Shown: piece after piece, positions 1-7,894 of the stretch
Layout: each line of letters begins with the position of its first letter
Numbering within the stretch: position 1 is the first letter of the stretch
The notes under the pieces: generated by a model
Seen by the model: only the letters and a program-made list of their open reading frames with translations
The model's database searches: none
What the model was told of the DNA's origin: nothing
Origin: UBA6059 sp964351595
Lineage (GTDB): Bacteria; Bacteroidota; Bacteroidia; Cytophagales; Cyclobacteriaceae
Length of the DNA stretch: 64,000 nucleotides
Assembly (NCBI GenBank): GCA_964351595.1
Contig: CAYGOT010000005.1
Span: forward strand, 66,195 to 130,194
Reading direction: 5' to 3'
Program-made: the position numbers and the translations under genes

Positions 1-2
1 GT

Positions 3-890
3 GCCGATCCGATCCCTACCTTCTACAAGGCCGTGGCAATTATTAATCCGACGGATACCATACCATCGGCAGACCTGGCCAAGTTGGATGACTTCATGGC
101 CTTAGGAGGTAATATTTTCGTGGCTAAGAGCAATGTACAGGGCGACTTAAGTACAGCTGCGCTGACCAGAGCACCCGATATCGGAATCAATGCCTGGTTG
201 AGGGATAAGGGCATCAACATGGGCAACAGCTTCGTGATAGATGTGAACTGTGCGTCAGTGTCTGTACGTCAGCAGCAGGGCTATTTTACGATCAATTCGC
301 AAGTGACCTTCCCATATTTCCCAAGGGCTAATAATTTTGGAGATCACCCGATTGCACAGGGGTTGGAAGATATTTTACTTCCGTTCGTGAATAATATTCA
401 GATCACTCGATCTGATTCCGCTTTGAACGTGACGCCATTGATATTCTCCTCTGAGCAGTCAGGCCTGGTAAATGCCCCGTCTTATATTGATATTAATAAG
501 AAATGGAGCGCTGCTGACTTCCCGCTGCGAGAGCAAATATTGGCGGTAGCGGTAGAAGGCAACATCATGCCCAATGCTAGCTCTAAGCTCGTAGTGGTAG
601 CTAATGGAGAGTTTGTTAGCAACGGTGAAAACGGACAACAGCAGCAAAATGCTGACAATGTCAACTTTGCATCCAATGCTATTGATTGGTTGTCAGACGA
701 TACCGGGTTGATCGACCTGAGAACCAAAGGTATTACCTCCAGACCTCTTGATCAGACCGAGGAAGAGACCAAAGCATTGCTGAAGTACGGCAATGTATTC
801 ATACCGATCATTCTACTGCTGGTCTATGCATTCATAAGAAAGCAGATGAACCTGCGACGCAAGCAAAAGTGGATGGAGGGAGTTTATTGA
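3..890 (+). CDS. gldG: Gliding-motility ABC transporter substrate-binding-type protein GldG, 3' part
   Basis: The reading frame is open from the left edge, so the N-terminal part of the gene lies outside the window. The visible 295 residues are the extracytoplasmic ABC_transp_aux-type region. They include a stretch on making a value negative or positive in a large soluble domain, the motif IDLRTKGITSRPLD near the end, one membrane segment (about FIPIILLLVYAF) and a basic cytoplasmic tail. GldG normally works with GldA (ATPase) and GldF (permease) in a transporter needed for gliding in some Bacteroidota. The DUF4340 gene that follows 24 bases later is its usual neighbour. A GTG at 33 is only an internal codon. 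The family call is confident; the role in gliding here is inferred. Confidence 0.88.
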   Translation, partial: ADPIPTFYKAVAIINPTDTIPSADLAKLDDFMALGGNIFVAKSNVQGDLSTAALTRAPDIGINAWLRDKGINMGNSFVIDVNCASVSVRQQQGYFTINSQVTFPYFPRANNFGDHPIAQGLEDILLPFVNNIQITRSDSALNVTPLIFSSEQSGLVNAPSYIDINKKWSAADFPLREQILAVAVEGNIMPNASSKLVVVANGEFVSNGENGQQQQNADNVNFASNAIDWLSDDTGLIDLRTKGITSRPLDQTEEETKALLKYGNVFIPIILLLVYAFIRKQMNLRRKQKWMEGVY

Positions 891-914
891 TTGATGAACT
901 AAAGAACGGACGAG

Positions 915-1814
915 ATGTTGAAGAATCTATCAAACTTAAAATTATTGCTTTTACTCGGTGGGCTAATAGTGGTCTACCTTATCGTAGAGTGGACAAATTC
1001 CAGCAGTCGGAGTACTTCCTATCGCGAAGTGTTGGTTGAGATAGATACCGCTAAGGTGACACGACTAATGGTTAAAGCACCAGATAAGACGAGTGATGTG
1101 ACCAAGGTTGCGGAGGGCTGGGAACTGACGTTACCTAGTGGAAAAAAAGTCGCAGCGACTGAGGGTTCTGTGAAGTCGAGTCTGGGGGCCTTACTTTCGA
1201 TCAAGCCATCAAGGCTGGTGGCAAAGAAGCAGGATAAATGGAAGGACTATCAGGTGGACTCGGCGGGTACCGTAGTAGAGGTCTATGAAGGCGGAGAAAA
1301 GACGCTTGATATGATCATCGGCCGGTTCAATATGGAGGGTCAAAACTCCTATTCTACCTATGTGAGGCTGGCAGGTGAGGATGAAGTCTATTCTGCTAAG
1401 AACTTCATGGCTTTCTCCGTCAGTGCTGATCCTGCTTCCTACCGCAATAGTGTACTCATGCGATCCAATAAAGACAGCATCCAACAAATAACTTTTAACT
1501 ACCCCGACTCGGCCTTTGTCCTGACCAGAGAAGCTAGTGGCTGGACCAAAAATGGTCAGGCGGCTGATTCTGCAGCAGTGGCCAGTTTTCTCAGTGGATT
1601 GAGTTTTGTCTCTAGCAGGAAATTCTACGACGAGACGGATCAGTTGGTAACGCCGGCATTGTCTGTGACCATCGAAAGCACAGATAATGAAGTTGAAGTA
1701 AAGGCCTTTGATGTTCATGGACAATGGGTATTAAACTCTTCGGAGAATCCAGAGAGTTACTTTAATGATGAATCCCTGATCAGCAAACTGCTTAAGAGCG
1801 ACAATGATTTCTGA
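915..1814 (+). CDS. DUF4340 domain-containing membrane-anchored protein
   Basis: This 299-residue protein has a single N-terminal membrane anchor (about residues 9-25, LKLLLLLGGLIVVYLIVEW), followed by a soluble, probably extracytoplasmic, beta-rich domain. The domain pattern (a short beta region with KVTRLMVKAP, then repeated strand-rich modules) fits DUF4340, which in Bacteroidota is typically encoded directly downstream of gldG. The ATG at 915 lies 24 bases after the gldG stop, which suggests one operon. No catalytic residues are recognisable. A structural or accessory role for the GldAFG transporter is inferred from synteny only. Confidence 0.8.
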   Translation: MLKNLSNLKLLLLLGGLIVVYLIVEWTNSSSRSTSYREVLVEIDTAKVTRLMVKAPDKTSDVTKVAEGWELTLPSGKKVAATEGSVKSSLGALLSIKPSRLVAKKQDKWKDYQVDSAGTVVEVYEGGEKTLDMIIGRFNMEGQNSYSTYVRLAGEDEVYSAKNFMAFSVSADPASYRNSVLMRSNKDSIQQITFNYPDSAFVLTREASGWTKNGQAADSAAVASFLSGLSFVSSRKFYDETDQLVTPALSVTIESTDNEVEVKAFDVHGQWVLNSSENPESYFNDESLISKLLKSDNDF

Positions 1815-1909
1815 TCAATAGCAGAAGGCTCTCCACTGAGTATCTTGATTGGGAACGCAGGAATTATGGATGTTGGAATAACATGGTACTCTAACCAATC
1901 CAATGAAAC

Positions 1910-1967
1910 TTCGGAAGTTGGAAAATACTTCCAACTTCCGAATAGAAAGTTAGACGGTCTAACTTTC
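1910..1967. terminator. Two tandem perfect hairpins between convergent genes
   Basis: The first hairpin has a 14-bp perfect stem, TTCGGAAGTTGGAA (1910-1923) pairing with 1929-1942 around a 5-base loop. The second has a 10-bp stem, GAAAGTTAGA (1945-1954) pairing with 1958-1967 around CGG, and it overlaps the stop codon of the minus-strand gene. There is no long T run on either strand. Position between two convergent genes suggests a bidirectional terminator or 3'-end stabiliser. Confidence 0.6.
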
Positions 1968-2690
1968 GCTCAGCGGTGATAGATGCTTCTTCTTCTCTTC
2001 ATGATGACCGCAATAATCGCACTTGTAATATTTGGTCAATTCGCCTCCTTCAGTCTGGGTTGGCATCTTTTCAACCTCCTCCTTGAGCTCTCTTAGTGTC
2101 CTGAATCTACATTTATCACATACCTGATTGGTATGGTGAATGTCATATTTCTCAACCACTTTCTCCCCAGTTTCTTCATCTATCCATACGTCATAGTCAA
2201 AGGCGAATATTTCCTCATGTTCAATTTGTTCCTGGGTTAAATGAAGATCCTCCTCATCTTCATTGAGCAGCTTCATTTGGTTGCCACTTGAAGACTTCAT
2301 CGGTTTGAACCTTATCCGCTTTAAGTGCTTCGCTAAGTAGAAGGGATAGTATATCTTGAGAAGAACTCTCATTACATAATAAAACATACCACCAATAACC
2401 AAAGAGCCGATAGACTGGATAACCAACTCGAAATTATTTGCAGTCTTAAACTCTCCAATGAGCAGACTGTTAGCAAAGAATGTGATACTCAGAGAAACCA
2501 TCACGATCAGATTCATGAATGCCGGAATTTCGTGAGTACTCACATAGTCATATAGCTTACTCCGATCCTTTGATACAATGAATCCTGTGGAATAGAATAC
2601 AAAAACAAGAAATGCCAGCACAAGGAAAAACATAGACCAGAGTTCTACATTTTCCTGCCAGCTAACGATAAATTCAGAATACGATTTCAT
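1959..2690 (-). CDS. Membrane protein with C-terminal zinc ribbon, function unknown
   Basis: I do not recognise this 243-residue protein as a named family. It has about four predicted membrane segments in the first 120 residues (for example around residues 19-36, 57-75 and 84-105), then an acidic linker (NEDEEDLHLTQEQIEHEE). The C-terminal domain carries two CxxC pairs, CDKCRF and CDYCGHH, typical of a zinc ribbon that would face the cytoplasm. The gene stands alone on the minus strand and shares a double-hairpin 3' region with the DUF4340 gene. Zinc binding is inferred from the cysteine spacing; the partner or target is unknown. Confidence 0.6.
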   Translation of the reverse strand: MKSYSEFIVSWQENVELWSMFFLVLAFLVFVFYSTGFIVSKDRSKLYDYVSTHEIPAFMNLIVMVSLSITFFANSLLIGEFKTANNFELVIQSIGSLVIGGMFYYVMRVLLKIYYPFYLAKHLKRIRFKPMKSSSGNQMKLLNEDEEDLHLTQEQIEHEEIFAFDYDVWIDEETGEKVVEKYDIHHTNQVCDKCRFRTLRELKEEVEKMPTQTEGGELTKYYKCDYCGHHEEKKKHLSPLSES

Positions 2691-2810
2691 GACTTCTCGG
2701 TTTGGTTGAATTCACAGAAGTTATTGAAAACAGGAGTGCACAACCGTGACTAAAATCAGCTGAGTCTATTCTGGTGGATGATTTTCATCAGAACTATTAA
2801 ATTGACTGCC

Positions 2811-2839
2811 TAAAAAAACACCTGACTTTTGAAGTCAGG
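2811..2839 (-). terminator. Rho-independent terminator of the collagen-like lipoprotein gene
   Basis: An 8-bp perfect stem, CCTGACTT (2821-2828) with AAGTCAGG (2832-2839), has a 3-base loop. Read on the minus strand it is followed by a T run (the A run at 2812-2818). It lies just after the stop of the gene at 2868-3434. Confidence 0.8.
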
Positions 2840-2867
2840 CTATAGTATCATATTGAAAGAGTTGGAT

Positions 2868-3434
2868 TTACTCTTCTAATTTCTTGTAGCCGGGAGACGC
2901 CATTCCGGTAGGAGAGAGCTTGTAATGCTCCTGTACGGCTGAGTAATCCTCGTAGTTGACTGGCGAAATATAGCGACCGTTGGTACCAAATAGACCAGGT
3001 ACGATGACGACACGCACGATCCAGGCATCCGTTAAGTCAGGCCCCAGAAACCCGAGTGGGAACTCAGCATCAAGGAAGACGGAAACGTCGAAGATCGAAT
3101 GATCGAAGCTATATTGGAGTAATCCGTCTGCAGTAAATAGCGACATGGGTAATGGTCGCCAAATCTCTGTACCATCCTCAAGCACTTCCCATAGCAGATA
3201 GACCAGCGCCACGTCCGATTCGAGCATAGTGAAGTCGCCGGGAAGCTCAAAGAGCGCCGAATAATCAGGTGCCCTGAAATCGGCGGTGTATTCAAAGACA
3301 TAGGCTTCTTCGCCATCGAGTCCATCCAGACCATCTCGACCCGGAATGCCAGGAGGGCCTTCGACTCCTTCGATGTTGCAGCTAGCGGCGATGAATAAAA
3401 AGACAAGCGCGGATAGTAAAGTTGTTGTTTTCAT
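2868..3434 (-). CDS. Small lipoprotein with a short collagen-like segment
   Basis: The 188-residue product begins with a lipoprotein signal peptide ending in a lipobox (FIAASC, Cys about 19). A short run of Gly-X-Y triplets (GPPGIPGRDGLDGLDG, about residues 26-41) follows directly, then a globular beta-rich domain containing EYTADF and a tryptophan-rich middle (LLWEVLEDGTEIWRP). Collagen-like stalks followed by such a domain are common in Bacteroidota surface lipoproteins of unknown function. The gene is monocistronic, with its own terminator downstream. Outer-membrane lipidation is inferred from the lipobox; no enzymatic motif is visible. Confidence 0.7.
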   Translation of the reverse strand: MKTTTLLSALVFLFIAASCNIEGVEGPPGIPGRDGLDGLDGEEAYVFEYTADFRAPDYSALFELPGDFTMLESDVALVYLLWEVLEDGTEIWRPLPMSLFTADGLLQYSFDHSIFDVSVFLDAEFPLGFLGPDLTDAWIVRVVIVPGLFGTNGRYISPVNYEDYSAVQEHYKLSPTGMASPGYKKLEE

Positions 3435-3518
3435 GATACCTGTTATTTGAGTTCATCTGGAATGAACCAAATAACATGCCAAGACGGTACTGTGGAATTC
3501 AGAAAGATTGTTCGTCGC

Positions 3519-4571
3519 TCAGTCCGCCTTTAACCTTCTGAGGATAGTGAAAGCCTTGATGGGATTATCATGAAGTAGCCGGTGCACTTCTTTGATATCA
3601 AAACCATCAGACTTCATCCTTGCGACGAGCTGCTTTGGTATGTAGTCATAGGTTGCGACTTTGGCCTGCGGTTTTGCCGGGTCATACCATCCCGCATCAT
3701 GTGAGATCAGGAGGTTGGACAGGAGACCATTTCTTCTGAGATAGAGCAGTTTGCGATAATGTTCATCACGCTCCCAGCCCCAGCCATCAAGGCTGATCCA
3801 GCAGCCTAGTTCAGCTGCTTTCTTGTAGTTTTCTAAGTTATCTTCTTGTTGCGCATGTACCCAAATGAAAGCCTCTGGAGCTACTCCCATGCTATCGAGA
3901 ATGGATAACTGCTCGAAAGCTGCATGCGCCGGCCCGGTATGCGAAGCGATTGTAAGTCCCGTTTCTTTATGTGCAAGTCCTGCTGCGATGACAATTTTGC
4001 GGTCGAGTGATTTTAATGGTTGATTGGCATTGACGCTGATCTTAATAAACCCGGGCCTGATGCTGGTGCCCTCGATACCAGCTCTCAGTTCAGCGATCCA
4101 TCTATCAGCCAACTGCTGAGCGGTTTCTTCAAAGGCATATTCCGGTAGGTACTTGTAGTCCACCGCAGCGTAGAGCCCCGTATTGGTAATAATGTTTAGG
4201 CGGGAGCTGGTGGCCATCTCCTGGAGTAGTGCGACATCTCTACCGAGAAAATTGGGTGTAGCATCCACGAAGGTCTGAATGTTAAGTGACTCGGTCTTGA
4301 GTAAGTGGGGGAGCATTTTGTCCTTCACATCGGCTATATCCCAGTTTTTCCCATTAGTGGATGCTGCTCCCGAAAAGTCAACCAATATATGCTCATGCGT
4401 CAGCCAGTTCCCGGACCGCTGGCTATTGATGATCCCATTTACACCGAGTATTTGACCATAGTATTCAGGCTCACATGATGAAAAAATCACCAATAAAATG
4501 GGCATTACCAACCACCTTAAGGCCTGAAGAGTCCTGAACTTAAATGAAAATGGGATAGGGGAAGGGGACAT
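3519..4571 (-). CDS. Phosphotriesterase-family metallohydrolase, lipoprotein
   Basis: This 350-residue protein carries the amidohydrolase-like signature of the phosphotriesterase family (PF02126). It shows the metal-binding HxH in LTHEHILVDFSG, a lysine in GFIKISVNA in the position of the carbamylated bridging lysine, histidines in IASHTGPAH and WVHAQQEDN, and the final aspartate in ISHDAGWYDP. The ligand set is complete, so an active binuclear metal hydrolase is likely. In this family the natural substrate is usually a lactone or ester rather than an organophosphate. The N-terminus has a hydrophobic stretch and a lipobox-like IFSSC (Cys about 33), so it is probably a periplasmic lipoprotein. 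A later start near 4505 is possible. Confidence 0.82.
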   Translation of the reverse strand: MSPSPIPFSFKFRTLQALRWLVMPILLVIFSSCEPEYYGQILGVNGIINSQRSGNWLTHEHILVDFSGAASTNGKNWDIADVKDKMLPHLLKTESLNIQTFVDATPNFLGRDVALLQEMATSSRLNIITNTGLYAAVDYKYLPEYAFEETAQQLADRWIAELRAGIEGTSIRPGFIKISVNANQPLKSLDRKIVIAAGLAHKETGLTIASHTGPAHAAFEQLSILDSMGVAPEAFIWVHAQQEDNLENYKKAAELGCWISLDGWGWERDEHYRKLLYLRRNGLLSNLLISHDAGWYDPAKPQAKVATYDYIPKQLVARMKSDGFDIKEVHRLLHDNPIKAFTILRRLKAD

Positions 4572-4619
4572 ATACTATCTAGATAACAAAGCTATACGAA
4601 TAGAACGTCTCGAAGGCTA

Positions 4620-5162
4620 CTATCCAATATTCAATTCCTCCTTATTAGCTTTTAATACGTCAATGATAAATTGAATGTGCGCGTCCTGGTCAACTTCGAG
4701 CAGCTCCAGTCCAGCCTGCACCTCACTCCGCTCTACAGTCGCAGCAAAGCCTTTGGACTTCAGCTTTTTCTTAACGGACTTGGGAGTCAATGAGGTGATA
4801 CCATCTGGGCGAACCTGACAGCAGGCGATGATAAACCCAGTGATTTCGTCACAGGCAAGCAGCGCCTTCGAGAGTAAGGTGTCGTATGGCACATTCCATT
4901 TAGTATAGTGTGCAGAAATAGCATGAGCGATTTTGTCTTCCCCCTTTTCTTTGAGTAGCCCCACTACCTTATTTGGATGTTCCTCCGGCCAGGCCTCATA
5001 GTCAGCATCATGCAGCATACCCGTGATGGCCCATTCTTCAGGGTCTTCCCCATAGTGCTTGGCATAGGCCTCCATCACCAACTCCACACTTCGTGCATGC
5101 CTAAGAAGACTGTCGCCTTTCGTCATATCTTCAAGAATATTTCTTGCCTCTGCTCTCTTCAT
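4620..5162 (-). CDS. HD-domain phosphohydrolase-like protein
   Basis: The 180-residue cytoplasmic protein has the HD-superfamily pattern: His in LLRHARSVEL, the His-Asp pair in GMLHDADYEAWPEEHPN, and further His/Asp positions in AISAHYTK and ALLACDEI. Small stand-alone HD proteins of this type (often annotated as HDIG-domain or HAD-associated hydrolases) hydrolyse phosphate esters such as nucleotides. The exact substrate cannot be read from sequence. The gene is on the minus strand, 48 bases before the phosphotriesterase-like gene, and could be co-transcribed with it. It is divergent from the thioredoxin-like gene at 5318. Confidence 0.75.
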   Translation of the reverse strand: MKRAEARNILEDMTKGDSLLRHARSVELVMEAYAKHYGEDPEEWAITGMLHDADYEAWPEEHPNKVVGLLKEKGEDKIAHAISAHYTKWNVPYDTLLSKALLACDEITGFIIACCQVRPDGITSLTPKSVKKKLKSKGFAATVERSEVQAGLELLEVDQDAHIQFIIDVLKANKEELNIG

Positions 5163-5317
5163 TTTCCGGTATTTATCTATCGCTAATATAATTTAAAAGG
5201 GGAATTGTGGATATGTACGACTGATGACGAACTAAATGAGCGATTGCGCCGTTGAATATTCACTTCGCAGATGAGATAAATAATTATTAATTTTATTTTA
5301 TCAAAGCGATCATTCCT

Positions 5318-5875
5318 ATGAAGTCAATGATAAATATAAAACTCACACTGGCAGCACTTCTGATGCTAGCGGTTGGCCTTAGCTCTTTCACAGGTACTAA
5401 TAAGGCCGAGTCAAAAGTGAACTGGCTTACCTTTGAGGAGGCTATTGAAGCCAATAAGGCTAATCCAAAGAAGATATTCATAGATATCTACACCGACTGG
5501 TGTGGATGGTGTAAAAAAATGGATGCACAGACCTTTAATCATCCGGATATCGCTGCTTACATGAATGAAACTTATTACAGTGTTAAATTCAATGCTGAGC
5601 AAACTGAAGATATTTTGTTCAACGGGCATACCTTTAAATTTATCCCTGGTGGACGCAAAGGAGTTCACGAATTAGCGGTCGCACTTACTAATAATAAACT
5701 GAGTTACCCTATGGGTATCTTTATGAGCGAAGACTTAAGATTATTTCCTCCACTTCCTGGTTATATAAAAGCTCCCCAGTTCGATGCTATTATAAGGTAC
5801 TATGGAGAGGAGAAATACAAATCAATGAAGTGGGAAGAATTTGTGAAGACTTACGATTCCCCTCTTGGTGATTAA
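5318..5875 (+). CDS. Secreted thioredoxin-fold protein with CGWC active site
   Basis: A signal peptide (about residues 1-25, with the hydrophobic run LTLAALLMLAVGLSSF) is followed by a thioredoxin-like fold. Its redox site, DWCGWCKKM, lies near residues 61-70. The sequence around it (IDIYTDWCGWCKKMDAQTF) resembles the DUF255/thioredoxin_7 type, in which the cysteine pair may act in periplasmic thiol redox chemistry. The predicted site is intact. The ATG at 5318 is favoured because it gives a full signal peptide; MINIKL at residue 4 is the alternative. A strong terminator follows at 5894. The gene is monocistronic. Confidence 0.82.
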   Translation: MKSMINIKLTLAALLMLAVGLSSFTGTNKAESKVNWLTFEEAIEANKANPKKIFIDIYTDWCGWCKKMDAQTFNHPDIAAYMNETYYSVKFNAEQTEDILFNGHTFKFIPGGRKGVHELAVALTNNKLSYPMGIFMSEDLRLFPPLPGYIKAPQFDAIIRYYGEEKYKSMKWEEFVKTYDSPLGD

Positions 5876-5893
5876 CAACTATTAGGTTAAAGG

Positions 5894-5926
5894 GTAAAAA
5901 AAGCGCTGGGTTCAGCGCTTTTTTTT
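5894..5926 (+). terminator. Strong rho-independent terminator
   Basis: The 8-bp stem AAGCGCTG (5901-5908)/CAGCGCTT (5913-5920) has a 4-base loop and is followed by a T run to 5926. An A run precedes it, so it may also work on the minus strand. It ends the thioredoxin-like transcript. Confidence 0.93.
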
Positions 5927-5989
5927 GGTCTTGTCGACAGTTGAGTTTTGATACTAATAGGCGAGTTATCGCAATATTGAATAATTGTT

Positions 5990-6184
5990 ATGGATCGGAC
6001 TGAATTCAAAAAAGAGCTCGAACGGCATAAAACACAAATTGACGCAAGTATCAAATACCTTCAGAAAGGTTTTGCAGACTTGAATCAACGCAACTATGAG
6101 TTCTGTGAGTTCATCGAATCAAACTCTTCCGATCCAGATGAGTGTTTGATGAAGCTTGAAAGGAAAGTTCAGGATTTCGACTAA
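5990..6184 (+). CDS. Small acidic hypothetical protein (64 aa)
   Basis: The ATG at 5990 opens a 64-residue, highly charged, probably helical protein containing RTEFKKELERHKTQID and ending KLERKVQDFD, with two cysteines (EFCEFI and DECLMK). It has no signal peptide or membrane segment. It is separated from the upstream gene by a strong terminator and needs its own promoter. It is convergent with the peptidase gene, whose stop is only 7 bases away. I do not recognise it. It is kept as a real gene because it fills the gap and has ordinary codon use, but it could be spurious. Confidence 0.5.
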   Translation: MDRTEFKKELERHKTQIDASIKYLQKGFADLNQRNYEFCEFIESNSSDPDECLMKLERKVQDFD

Positions 6185-6191
6185 GCAGTCA

Positions 6192-7835
6192 CTACAGTCC
6201 CAACACATCCACACCTTGCTCAAACACGATATCCACTGGAATGCCGGCAGAGGCTAGTCTGTCAAGGTCAGCTTGAAGTGCTGCGTCAATGGAGCCTTTC
6301 TCTGCGACTAAAGCTGCCACACCATCATAGTCACCATCTCCTTGCAGGGTGAGAATCTTTTCTGACAGGGCATCCATGGCCAGCTTCATTTTATCATAAT
6401 CCACTCGATAGCGGCCGCTAGCTTCGTCTTTAGAAAATGCTCCGTATTCTTTGAAGAAGTTAAATCGGATCATATTGGCTTTGCCGTGGGCACTGCTTGC
6501 ACCGAAGCGGACTGAGCGGAAGATGCCGGCCATGAAAGTTGTGTAGTAGTCTTTGATGTCTCCGTCTAGTTCGCCCTTGTCCATGAGCTGTGTAATCATG
6601 TAGAGACCGAGGACATCTGCTTTGCCTTCTTCCAGCGCGCTATAATGTTCTTTGATAGCGCTTCTGACCGTACCCTTATCATTGATAGTATTTTTAATGC
6701 CCAGGCCATGTGCCACCTCGTGAAACATCGTATTGGCGAAGAAGGCATCAAAAGTGATATTGGCACGTTGCTCATCGGCAATCAGCATATCAGCGATTGG
6801 GATCATGATCTTGTCAAACTTGGCCTGCATGGCATTCTTGAGCTGCAAGCGGCGTGAGCCCTTGGCCAATTGGACCTCTTCATCATTGGGTAGGTTGATA
6901 GCGATGGTCTTGCTGCCAGAGTTACAGTCACCGGCGTAGTACACCACATCGTAGGCGTTGAGATCAGCATCCGAGCCTGGCTTCTCCTGCTTGTATGCAT
7001 CCGGCACGGGTAGACCGACCTGCAATTCCGGTAGGTAGGCGGCATACTTGGAGAGTCGCTCACTCCAGGCCATGTCTTTGATCAACACATAGGCTTCATG
7101 CGCGGCTTTGTAATTGTAGAGCTGATCCTCATAGTTCTCGATCGGCCCGATTACCACATCTATCGGGTTGGTCTTCATGTCCATCCAGGCCATGTCACTT
7201 GGCTGATAGTTGTCGGTCTCAATGGCATCAGCGCGTAAGCTGAGGTAGGACTTCAAGCCGGGATCTTCTGCCAACTCAGCAGATTGACGCAATAACGAAC
7301 CCACTCTGGCCACCTGCTCATCAAACATTTCGCGGTAGGGTACAGAGATCAACTGTCCACTTTCGTCCCTTCTAATGAAGGTGTAGAGGCTCGTCTTATC
7401 AGCAATATCAGCTGCCTCGAACTCCTCCTTGGTCATATCTGCCGGGTAGAAATTGGCTCCAGCAGGCTTTTCACCCACCCCATCAATAAATGGCGTATTG
7501 TTGTCGAGCCGATCCCATGGACCATAGTTAATCATGGCATACTTGCGGGCGTCTTTATCCGTGATCGACGAAAGTAGCTGGTCGCGATCGCCATAAGCCT
7601 CATACCAGAACAGATCATCCATGATTTTCGCGGCATCAATGAGCACCTTGATCATTTCCCTTTGGTTATCCGACAGGTGCGATAAATCAGCAGTCAACTT
7701 CACAGTGGTGTAGTTGTCCAACAGCGCTTGCATTTCTGAAGTCTCTTCACCCTGTACAGGAGGAGCTTCTTTGGTTTGAGGTGTACAGGCAGCTATCGCT
7801 AAAAATAGGATTGGAAGTATTACGCGAGTGATCAT
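6192..7835 (-). CDS. M49-like zinc metallopeptidase lipoprotein (dipeptidyl-peptidase III family relative)
   Basis: This 547-residue protein has a lipoprotein signal (lipobox AIAAC, Cys about 17). Its catalytic core holds HEVAHGLG (an HExxH zinc site), followed about 28 residues later by EEGKADVLGLY, corresponding to the second zinc-binding/catalytic glutamate helix (EECRAD) of peptidase family M49. The middle segment VVYYAGDCNSGSKTIAINLP is typical of the bacterial M49-like group that carries HExxH rather than HExxxH. It probably hydrolyses peptides in the periplasm; substrate is unknown. The gene is transcribed alone, downstream of DUF819 (59-base gap), and could be its operon partner. Confidence 0.8.
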   Translation of the reverse strand: MITRVILPILFLAIAACTPQTKEAPPVQGEETSEMQALLDNYTTVKLTADLSHLSDNQREMIKVLIDAAKIMDDLFWYEAYGDRDQLLSSITDKDARKYAMINYGPWDRLDNNTPFIDGVGEKPAGANFYPADMTKEEFEAADIADKTSLYTFIRRDESGQLISVPYREMFDEQVARVGSLLRQSAELAEDPGLKSYLSLRADAIETDNYQPSDMAWMDMKTNPIDVVIGPIENYEDQLYNYKAAHEAYVLIKDMAWSERLSKYAAYLPELQVGLPVPDAYKQEKPGSDADLNAYDVVYYAGDCNSGSKTIAINLPNDEEVQLAKGSRRLQLKNAMQAKFDKIMIPIADMLIADEQRANITFDAFFANTMFHEVAHGLGIKNTINDKGTVRSAIKEHYSALEEGKADVLGLYMITQLMDKGELDGDIKDYYTTFMAGIFRSVRFGASSAHGKANMIRFNFFKEYGAFSKDEASGRYRVDYDKMKLAMDALSEKILTLQGDGDYDGVAALVAEKGSIDAALQADLDRLASAGIPVDIVFEQGVDVLGL

Positions 7836-7894
7836 GAGAAAAAGTGGTTAGTTCAAATCAAAAATAGCGGAAATGGGTACAGGTCGCAAGCAGT

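Noticed and set aside
1209..1724. 171-codon antisense frame inside the DUF4340 gene
   Set aside because: It is antisense to a real gene and its protein resembles nothing; composition is explained by codon bias.
3032..3406. A long minus-strand frame overlapping the collagen-like lipoprotein gene
   Set aside because: It is out of frame with a well-supported lipoprotein gene, has no domain and reads as a codon-bias shadow.
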